The notes beneath the pieces were generated by a model. The model searched no databases. It was given only the letters and a program-made list of their open reading frames with translations, and was not told the origin of the DNA. Shown one piece after another: positions 5,945-12,080 of a stretch of 13,438 bases of DNA. The stretch covers positions 1 to 13,438 of the forward strand of contig JAUVAM010000026.1 in the NCBI GenBank assembly GCA_030591745.1, read 5' to 3'. Position 1 is the stretch's first letter. Every line of letters begins with the position of its first letter. The translations under genes and the position numbers were made by a program. The DNA is from Deltaproteobacteria bacterium (GTDB lineage: Bacteria > Myxococcota > B64-G9).

Positions 5945-8866
5945 ATGAATCGATTTGCTGCGTTGGTGCTGCGTTTTCGCGTGGCCATTGTACTTGTGGT
6001 CATCCTATTGACGGTTGGCGGTGGTGTGGCCATCTGGAAGTTGGCCTACATCGAGAGCGACATCACCAAATACCTGCCGGAAAACGATCCGGTGGTCATC
6101 CATTTCAACGAAACAGGGGAGCGCTTCGGCAGCGTGGCCGTTGGTATCGTGGCGCTGGAATCTCCTGACGTATTTCAACCCGAGACCCTGGAAGAGATCC
6201 ACCGTTTGACCCAGGCCATCGGAAAAGTAGAGGGCGTCAGTTGGGTGATCAGCCTGACACAAATGGACGATGTTCAGTCTAGCTTGATTGATGGAGAGAA
6301 GGCGGTTTCGGTTGGCAAGGTGGTGGATCCGGACCACTTGCCGCAAAGCGAGGCCGAAAGTTTGGCCTTGAAGCAGCGCGTGTTGGCCAAGAAGAATCTG
6401 GTGGGGGTGGTGGTCAGTGAAGATGGTCATCTGGCGGCCATCTCCTATTCCATTCTCAAATCGGCGGACCGCGTTGAGGTAGCAGCTCTTGTTGAGCAGG
6501 CTGTACTGGAGGTCGCCTCCGATCCCAAGCGCCTGACCTTCGCCGGCTTTCCTTTTTGGATGAAGGGCCTGAGCGAAATGATTTTGGGGGACATGGTGAC
6601 GCTGGTCCCCTTCGTGACCCTGGTGGTCATCTTGGTCCTTCTGCTTGCATTCGGCTCCATCCGGGGCGTGTTATTGCCCTTGGCCACGGTCATGGTCAGT
6701 TCGGTTTGGGCCATGGGTTTGATGGCCTTGTGCAACATCCCCATCACCATGTTATCCAACGTGATCCCAGTGATGCTCATCGCGCTGGGCACGGCCTATG
6801 CCATCCACATGCTGCACAAGGTCGATGAGGTGGGCGGGGGTTCGACGGAGAAAACTAAATTGCACGCGGCCATGGTGGACGTGATGGTGCCCATCGGCTT
6901 GGCCGGCCTGACCACCGTGGTGGGTTTTTTGGCTTTCCTGACTTCGGATTTGAGTTTCATTCAGGATACCGGCCTGATCTCCGCCTTTGGCATCTTCTCC
7001 GCCATGCTGGTGGCCATTACACTCGTGCCCGCGATTCTTTCCATGCTGAAACCCAGGCGAAAGGCCAGAAGCGATCAGTCTGCCGAAGAACAGGCCAGGG
7101 GTTTGTTGGGTCTTGTGGCGAGTAAGCTGGGCGGCATGGCGCTTGGGCACCGACGAAAGGTCATTGCTCTAACCGCTTTCGTCGCCCTGGGCGCAGCCCT
7201 GCTGATTCCGGGTTTGGACCGGCAGTTCAACATGGTTAATTATTTTCCCGATGACAGTGAGGAGCGTCGGTCCGACGATATGATGCGGCAGAAGCTTGGG
7301 GGCACCGTGCCCTTGTGGGTGACCGTGGACGGGCCGACGAAAGACCCCTTTGTGATCGAGACCATGTTCACGGTGGAGAAGTTCTTGAAAGGGTTCGCTC
7401 ATATTCGTAATGCCAAAGGCATCGCCAACCTCATTGCTGAGATGAACCAGGTCATGACGGGGCATGGCTCCATCCCTGAGACAAAAGAGGGCGTGGGCAA
7501 TCTGTGGATTAACCTCGAAGGCAAGGACGTGTTGAGCCAGATGGTGGATGATGAGAAAAAGCACGCCTTGGTTCAAGCTGTCTGCAGCACTTCAGACACT
7601 GGCGTTCTTCGCCGCATCGTGGCCGATGTCGATGACTTCATCGCTAAGCTGCCCAGTCGAGTTTTGCGGGTGGATTTACGATCGGCCGATGCTGAACTTG
7701 CGGCAGCAGCCGAGAAGGCTCGCCTGGAAGCGGTTGCCATGGACGTGGCCTTGGACCTGCAGGCCCTGATCGTGCCAGACGAGAAACGTCGTGCTGGGAT
7801 GCCCGACAGGATGCGCTATCCGGCCGACATGGTCTTGCCTTGGTTGCGAGCCTCCTGGTCCAAGGAGGCTCGGGCCAGCGATCCGATACTTTACCGGACC
7901 CCCATGCTGGCCTTACTGCTCTCGGACGAGTCCGATATACCCCTGGATGACGAGGGATTGGCATCAAGCCTGGTTGAAGCCGTGGCGGATGCCTGGATGC
8001 GCGAGGTTAGAAGTCAGGTTGAGTTGGAAAGGCTCATTCGATCTCGTCTGCCTGAGAAGCTGCTTGAGGAAGATCCCAAAGGTCCATTCTATTTGGCCAA
8101 GTCTCTGGGTGTCATTTTGAATGAAGTGGATGACGCTCATCGAATTGAGGCGGTTTTGGCGCATCTCCTGGTCCAGCTACCCAAAGAGGCTGAAAGCCGA
8201 GATGGGCTAAAGCAGGCCTTGCGTGGGGATTTGGCCAGATTGAATTCTCAGGTAGCTTACCTGCCCATGGAATCCGGTCAAGGGGGGGAGGCCGCGCAAA
8301 TTATCGAAGTGAGGGTGCAGCAGACGGGCATGCATCACATTAACGTCAACGTAGACAATCGCCTGGTGAGCAGCCAGCTGTATAGTTTGGGTTTGGCCGC
8401 CCTGGTGGCCATGCTTCTTTTGATGATCCAGTTTCGCTCTTTCCTCGCCGGCCTGCTTGGGATGATTCCCATGTCGGTTACCTTGTTGGTGAACTTCGGC
8501 GTCATGGCTGCTTTGGATATCGACTTGGATTCTTCCACCGTGCTCATTGCTTCATTGGTGGTCGGCGTGGGCATCGACTACACCATCCATTTTTTGTCCA
8601 GAACCAGGTTGGAAGTCCGCCGGGGTGGAGAACTAGACTTGGCTTTGGGCATGACGCTGGGTTCGGCCGGTCGGGCCATTCTGATCAATGCGCTTACCGT
8701 TGCCGCAGGGCAACTTGTTTTTCTTGTCGCTGACATGCGACCACTCCACAGTTTCGGCATTTTGTTGGCTTTGGTCATGATGACCAGCGCCTTGGCCGCT
8801 GTGACAGTTATGCCCGCGGTTTTGTCTTTCATTAAGCCTCGGTTTTTAGAGGGGAAAAACGGGTAG
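5945..8866 (+). CDS. RND/MMPL superfamily exporter (COG1033-like)
   Basis: This 973-residue inner-membrane protein has the duplicated RND layout: TM1 (about 11-33), periplasmic loop 1 (about 34-216), a five-helix block (about 217-372), TM7 (about 402-423), periplasmic loop 2 (about 424-811) and a second five-helix block (about 812-965). The paired TM4-type motifs are ALGTAYAIHML in the first half and GVGIDYTIHFL in the second. Only the second carries the Asp (D878) expected of an MMPL proton relay; A284 occupies the equivalent first-half position. Loop 2 is about twice the length of loop 1 because of a helix-rich, charged segment near 560-790. The start at 5945 is chosen because it has GGGGA upstream and a normal Arg-flanked TM1. 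Upstream extension in frame would run inside the preceding gene. Family members move lipids or other hydrophobic molecules using proton-motive force. The substrate here is unknown. Confidence 0.93.
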   Translation: MNRFAALVLRFRVAIVLVVILLTVGGGVAIWKLAYIESDITKYLPENDPVVIHFNETGERFGSVAVGIVALESPDVFQPETLEEIHRLTQAIGKVEGVSWVISLTQMDDVQSSLIDGEKAVSVGKVVDPDHLPQSEAESLALKQRVLAKKNLVGVVVSEDGHLAAISYSILKSADRVEVAALVEQAVLEVASDPKRLTFAGFPFWMKGLSEMILGDMVTLVPFVTLVVILVLLLAFGSIRGVLLPLATVMVSSVWAMGLMALCNIPITMLSNVIPVMLIALGTAYAIHMLHKVDEVGGGSTEKTKLHAAMVDVMVPIGLAGLTTVVGFLAFLTSDLSFIQDTGLISAFGIFSAMLVAITLVPAILSMLKPRRKARSDQSAEEQARGLLGLVASKLGGMALGHRRKVIALTAFVALGAALLIPGLDRQFNMVNYFPDDSEERRSDDMMRQKLGGTVPLWVTVDGPTKDPFVIETMFTVEKFLKGFAHIRNAKGIANLIAEMNQVMTGHGSIPETKEGVGNLWINLEGKDVLSQMVDDEKKHALVQAVCSTSDTGVLRRIVADVDDFIAKLPSRVLRVDLRSADAELAAAAEKARLEAVAMDVALDLQALIVPDEKRRAGMPDRMRYPADMVLPWLRASWSKEARASDPILYRTPMLALLLSDESDIPLDDEGLASSLVEAVADAWMREVRSQVELERLIRSRLPEKLLEEDPKGPFYLAKSLGVILNEVDDAHRIEAVLAHLLVQLPKEAESRDGLKQALRGDLARLNSQVAYLPMESGQGGEAAQIIEVRVQQTGMHHINVNVDNRLVSSQLYSLGLAALVAMLLLMIQFRSFLAGLLGMIPMSVTLLVNFGVMAALDIDLDSSTVLIASLVVGVGIDYTIHFLSRTRLEVRRGGELDLALGMTLGSAGRAILINALTVAAGQLVFLVADMRPLHSFGILLALVMMTSALAAVTVMPAVLSFIKPRFLEGKNG

Positions 8867-8908
8867 GACCTGAACGTGTGTTCATGGGCCGTGTGACGGG
8901 TTGTCCCG

Positions 8909-8924
8909 AGGGTCGATTTTTGCT
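8909..8924 (+). promoter_or_regulatory. Candidate sigma-54 promoter for the 779-aa lipoprotein gene
   Basis: The segment AGGGTCGATTTTTGCT has GG at 8910-8911 and GC at 8922-8923, separated by exactly 10 bases. It matches 9 of the 12 informative positions of the sigma-54 consensus TGGCACG-N4-TTGCW, including a perfect TTGCT element. Transcription would begin near 8935, giving a leader of about 130 bases before the ATG at 9068. No clear enhancer-binding-protein site is identified. A single match of this quality can arise by chance. Confidence 0.4.
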
Positions 8925-8959
8925 ACCTTATAGGTGGTTAAAGAACTCGAAATTTGCAT

Positions 8960-8981
8960 ACCTGAGTTGTGATCATCAGGT
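8960..8981. repeat. Inverted repeat in the leader of the lipoprotein gene
   Basis: ACCTGA (8960-8965) and TCAGGT (8976-8981) form a perfect 6-bp inverted repeat around a 10-base spacer that contains the palindrome TGATCA. It could be an operator for a dimeric regulator or an RNA hairpin downstream of the candidate sigma-54 start. No known regulator consensus is recognised. Confidence 0.35.
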
Positions 8982-9018
8982 GAGCTGTTTTTGAATTGAC
9001 AGGAGTGGATAAATTTAG

Positions 9019-9046
9019 GCCCATTTTTGGGCAGACATTTTTTGTC
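9019..9046 (+). promoter_or_regulatory. Leader hairpins before the lipoprotein gene
   Basis: GCCCA (9019-9023) pairs perfectly with TGGGC (9028-9032) around a TTTT loop. A second small inverted repeat, GACA/TGTC, follows at 9034-9046 and encloses a T-tract (9038-9043). A short stem followed by T residues resembles a weak attenuator, but the stem has only 5 bp and is separated from the T-run by five bases. Function is uncertain. Confidence 0.25.
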
Positions 9047-9056
9047 AAATCGTTTT

Positions 9057-9062
9057 GGGAGG
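9057..9062 (+). promoter_or_regulatory. Ribosome binding site of the lipoprotein gene
   Basis: GGGAGG lies five bases before the ATG at 9068. This rules out the in-frame TTG at 8996, which lacks such a site and would place 24 residues in front of a complete signal sequence. Confidence 0.85.
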
Positions 9063-9067
9063 TCACG

Positions 9068-11407
9068 ATGAGAAAAGCTGGATGGATAATTTGGATAGGC
9101 GCTTTGATGTTCGCTTTTGCCTGTGCGCCGGGTCAAGCCCCGGTGGACAACACAGGTAACGCCGACGTCGTGATTCATGACAACGTGCGGCTGCTCGAAG
9201 ACCACCCGGCCTTCGTCAGTGCCTCCCTCGAGGAGAACCGGATTGTTTACGAGTTCTCCGAATCCGTGGCGGATTTGGATGTGGCCACAGGCGACGTGGT
9301 GGTCGGTCAGGGCTATCTCAGAAGGATTGAAGGCGTCACCCGCGATGGCAATCTCCTCGTGGTGGATACCTCTTTGACGGCATTCCTCTTTGACGTCTTC
9401 CAGCGCGCCAAGGTTAACGAAGTAATCGGACCGCAGGATGTCGTATTGAACGAGGGTCCCTACGGTCAGCTACAGCAGCCCGTGGATCTGACCATCAGCA
9501 TTCCCTTCGGTGGCATTAAGCTGGAATTGGGGACCGACGCTGGGTCGGGTGCCTCCGTCGAGTTTCTTTCGGGCAGCGAGGTTCGTTTTGGTCCGAGCAT
9601 CGTCTGGGTGTTGGATTGGGAAACCCCTGCCTGGTACCTGTTGTGGGATCTCTCCCGTTACGAACTCAATGAGTTCAAGATTGGGCTACGCGGTCAGTTC
9701 GATCTCACCATGGACATCAAGTGGACGGTCTCTCAATCATGCTCGGCCGAGGCAACCAAAAAGCTCTTCGATCAGGGTGATGATGAGGGTTTGATGAATC
9801 GCCCTGCTCCGGAGTATCCCTTCAACTTCATGATCGGCCCTATCCCGGTTCGCGTCAGCATCGTGTTTAACGTGGAATTCGGAGCATCCTTGACCGCAAC
9901 CGGCGCGGGCACCGGTCAGTTCGGCTTTGATACGCATGCCATGATCGAGCCGGGTGTCAGCTATACGGGTTCCTGGACGGCATATTTCGACACAGATTTC
10001 TCCGCCAACATGCATGATCCGACGGCTTCCAGCCCGGAGGCTACGCTGAAGGTCACGGCCAAGGTTTGGGCCAAACCCATCATCACCATGGAGCTGTATG
10101 AAATTGGTGGACCCACGATCAGCCTGGATGTTTATCTGGAGGCTGTCTTGGAATTGTTGCCTGAGTTCTGCTTCAGCATGACCTTCGGTGTCGATGCGGC
10201 CATCGGTGTTGCATTCTCCGGCACCATCGCCGATTTGCTGAACCTGAATGCAAGCTTCAGCAGAAGCTTCTCACTCTACAGCAAAGAATTGGTCCAAACC
10301 TGTCAGCAGACGGGCAACCTCGAAGGTCAGATCGTGATTTGGAACACCGATCCTGACGTGCCCATCCCGGGCGCAACCATCGATATCTTCAAGGAATACG
10401 GCACAAAAATAGAGCCGACCCTGACTTCCGCGGCGGACGGTTCATACAGCAAGGAAGGCCTGGAAGTCGGTAACTACAATATCCACGTGGAGAAGGAAGG
10501 TTACCTGCCGGCCGACGTGGCGGTAGAGGTCAAAGCCGATCAGACCGTCTATGTGACGGAGCTGAAGGCCATCACCGATGCCTGCGACGCACCGGGTACC
10601 GCTTCTGGTGATGTGGTCGATGCGACCAACAACAACGGCATTGCGGCGCATCTGGACTTCCGGGCCGGTTTGGACATGCGTACTGGCGATATCGTAGCCT
10701 CGACGGATTGTGCTGCCGATGGCACCTACAGCGTCTCGGGTTTGGACAGCGGGCACTACACAGCCCATGCCCAGTTGGATGGGTACGCCGACGCGTATTT
10801 CAACGTCATCGTTTGCGGTATCGATGATGGCGATCCCAACAACGACGAGGTGCCGGACCAGCGTGGCATCATGTCTCCTTTGGAGCCGGGCAACTGGCGC
10901 ATCATGTTGTCCTGGGGCGAGCGTCCCAATGACTTGGACTTGCACTGCTTGACCCCAGGTGGACGCCATATCTTCTTCCGCGACGTGGTCAAAGATGGCG
11001 TGGAGGCCCACTGCCGCGGCAGCCGTGATGCGGCGCCATGGGTGGCCCTGGATGTGGATCAGACAAGTGGTTATGGTCCCGAGACTCTGACGTTCACCCA
11101 GTTCGATCCGGGTACATACACGGTCTTCGTACACAACTATGGTGCCCAGAACGATCACGAGTACCCGGGCGGCACCTATGCGGACGAGAGTACGCCTTTC
11201 TCCAGCTCCCAGGCCAAGATCAGGATTTACAACGGTCAGAACGAGGAAGTGGAGGCTCCGGGCATCAATGTGCCGTCCTCCGGCGGTGGCTACTTCTGGC
11301 AGGTGTTGACCATCAATGGCTCGACCCAGGAAGTGAGCTTGGTCAACAGCATGGGCGGCGGTGAGAATCCACACGACTTCATCGCTCCGGTGAGTTGTTT
11401 GGAATAG
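9068..11407 (+). CDS. Large secreted probable lipoprotein with carboxypeptidase-regulatory-like and DUF2135-like domains
   Basis: This 779-residue protein starts with MRK, a hydrophobic segment and FAFAC; C19 is a likely lipidation site, although the lipobox (A-F-A-C) is atypical. Residues about 30-410 are an unrecognised, aromatic- and beta-rich region. Residues about 416-497 form a carboxypeptidase-regulatory-like (transthyretin-fold) domain: PIPGATIDIF, AADGSYSKEGLEVGNYNI, VEKEGY. A second, diverged copy follows at about 510-581 (ADGTYSVSGLDSGHYTAHAQLDGY). Residues about 608-765 resemble DUF2135, with LSWGERPNDLDLHCLTPGG and FTQFDPGTYTVFVHNY. Such modules are structural or binding units on cell-surface proteins. 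No catalytic motif is evident. The gene stands alone between a candidate sigma-54 promoter and a strong terminator. A surface or outer-membrane-anchored role is inferred from domain content; the specific function is unknown. Confidence 0.88.
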   Translation: MRKAGWIIWIGALMFAFACAPGQAPVDNTGNADVVIHDNVRLLEDHPAFVSASLEENRIVYEFSESVADLDVATGDVVVGQGYLRRIEGVTRDGNLLVVDTSLTAFLFDVFQRAKVNEVIGPQDVVLNEGPYGQLQQPVDLTISIPFGGIKLELGTDAGSGASVEFLSGSEVRFGPSIVWVLDWETPAWYLLWDLSRYELNEFKIGLRGQFDLTMDIKWTVSQSCSAEATKKLFDQGDDEGLMNRPAPEYPFNFMIGPIPVRVSIVFNVEFGASLTATGAGTGQFGFDTHAMIEPGVSYTGSWTAYFDTDFSANMHDPTASSPEATLKVTAKVWAKPIITMELYEIGGPTISLDVYLEAVLELLPEFCFSMTFGVDAAIGVAFSGTIADLLNLNASFSRSFSLYSKELVQTCQQTGNLEGQIVIWNTDPDVPIPGATIDIFKEYGTKIEPTLTSAADGSYSKEGLEVGNYNIHVEKEGYLPADVAVEVKADQTVYVTELKAITDACDAPGTASGDVVDATNNNGIAAHLDFRAGLDMRTGDIVASTDCAADGTYSVSGLDSGHYTAHAQLDGYADAYFNVIVCGIDDGDPNNDEVPDQRGIMSPLEPGNWRIMLSWGERPNDLDLHCLTPGGRHIFFRDVVKDGVEAHCRGSRDAAPWVALDVDQTSGYGPETLTFTQFDPGTYTVFVHNYGAQNDHEYPGGTYADESTPFSSSQAKIRIYNGQNEEVEAPGINVPSSGGGYFWQVLTINGSTQEVSLVNSMGGGENPHDFIAPVSCLE

Positions 11408-11430
11408 GGTAGGCTGAGTAGGCTTTCCGA

Positions 11431-11460
11431 GGGCTGGGCAGAGATGCCCAGCCCTTTTTT
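11431..11460 (+). terminator. Intrinsic terminator of the 779-aa lipoprotein gene
   Basis: GGGCTGGGCA (11431-11440) pairs perfectly with TGCCCAGCCC (11445-11454) around a GAGA tetraloop and is followed by TTTTTT (11455-11460). The 10-bp GC-rich stem, GNRA loop and T6 tract make this a strong Rho-independent terminator, 23 bases after the stop codon. On the minus strand the hairpin is not followed by T residues, so it should act mainly in the + direction. Confidence 0.95.
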
Positions 11461-11968
11461 ACTTGCGCTTGCTGCTTCTTTTCTTGCGGCTTCGACTGAA
11501 GCGCAGGGGATAGCTGGCCACCTCCTGGTCCTCCACTTCGATCGTCATGTAGTACTTGCCGGCTTTGGGTATTTCCAAATCGTCCCAATTGATGGCCTGA
11601 CTGGCGCTGCCTCTGGAGCCCTCTTCACCCAACTCCAAGACACCGTCCACCGAGGTCACTTCTTCCCCTGCGGGATTTTTGACCACGATTCGAAATTCAA
11701 CGGTGCCGCCCTGGGGCGAGGAGACGGTCGTGCAGCTTTCGAAGTGAGGGATGATGGCGGGGAAGCCAGGGACGCGCCAGGCCTTGAGTGTTCTGCCGCT
11801 GGTGGCTTTGCACTGGCCGTCTTTGCTAAAACCGACCTGCACGGCCAGCAGATGTTTGTCCACCTTGAAAACAGCCTTGACTGGCGCTTCCTCTTCTGAT
11901 GCCTGGACAGGCAAGACCATGGTGAATGACATTAGGAGCAGAGCTCGACCCACGAACGATTGCAGCAT
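11459..11968 (-). CDS. Secreted protein of unknown function with basic C-terminal tail
   Basis: This 169-residue protein has a signal peptide at about residues 1-23 (hydrophobic core, then PVQA before SEEE). I do not recognise the family. The mature part is predicted to be beta-rich: VEFRIVVKNPAGEEV, then AGKYYMTIEVEDQEVASYPLRF, which looks like one immunoglobulin-like sandwich. It contains two cysteines (in DGQCKAT and FESCTTV) that could form a disulphide. The last ten or so residues are almost all Arg/Lys/Ser. The start at 11968 has GGAGG six bases upstream (CCTCC at 11975-11979 on the + strand). The stop codon lies at the edge of the T-tract of the convergent terminator. The gene is transcribed divergently from the 362-residue lipoprotein gene and could be functionally linked to it. 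The signal peptide, ribosome site and coding-like composition support a real gene. Confidence 0.75.
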   Translation of the reverse strand: MLQSFVGRALLLMSFTMVLPVQASEEEAPVKAVFKVDKHLLAVQVGFSKDGQCKATSGRTLKAWRVPGFPAIIPHFESCTTVSSPQGGTVEFRIVVKNPAGEEVTSVDGVLELGEEGSRGSASQAINWDDLEIPKAGKYYMTIEVEDQEVASYPLRFSRSRKKRSSKRK

Positions 11969-12015
11969 GGAACACCTCCAGAAGATGCTCTGTTATTGGC
12001 ACAACATGAGAGGAC

Positions 12016-12045
12016 TTGGCAAGAGCGGAAATGCCTGAGTATAAT
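12016..12045 (+). promoter_or_regulatory. Sigma-70-type promoter of the 362-aa lipoprotein gene
   Basis: TTGGCA (12016-12021, 5 of 6 to the -35 consensus), an 18-base spacer and a perfect TATAAT (12040-12045) place transcription start near 12052, about 29 bases before the ATG. The palindrome CTTCGAAG (12046-12053) overlaps the predicted start and could be an operator. I find no comparably good promoter on the opposite strand for the divergent gene. Confidence 0.75.
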
Positions 12046-12080
12046 CTTCGAAGTTTCCAAACCCATGGAAAGGACTAAAC

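Larger units (their letters stand above)
1..8866 (+). other. Probable six-gene operon
   Basis: Six genes on the same strand are separated by 1, 10, 36, 4 and 10 bases, without a recognisable promoter or hairpin-plus-T terminator between them. The order is cyclase, PIN-PhoH, S41 peptidase, LolA-like, outer-membrane barrel, RND exporter. The upstream end is outside the window. Downstream of 8866 there is no strong intrinsic terminator, so termination there may be Rho-dependent. Confidence 0.75.

Noticed and set aside
8871..8908. Two short stems (TGAAC/GTTCA and CGGG/CCCG) as a terminator for the six-gene operon
   Set aside because: Stems are only 4-5 bp and neither is followed by a T-run.
8884..8994. 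Small 36-codon ORF in the intergenic region (MGRVTGCPEGRF...)
   Set aside because: No Shine-Dalgarno precedes it, and it overlaps the candidate sigma-54 promoter; probably chance.
8996..9024. TTGACA as a sigma-70 -35 element before the lipoprotein gene
   Set aside because: At 16-18 base spacing the -10 position reads GCCCAT or similar, a very poor match; the nearer GATAAA is only 6 bases away.
10442..11374. A 310-codon open frame on the minus strand inside the large lipoprotein gene
   Set aside because: It has no ribosome site, signal or recognisable domain, and lies wholly opposite a gene whose product has clear domains; it is a shadow of GC-rich codon structure.
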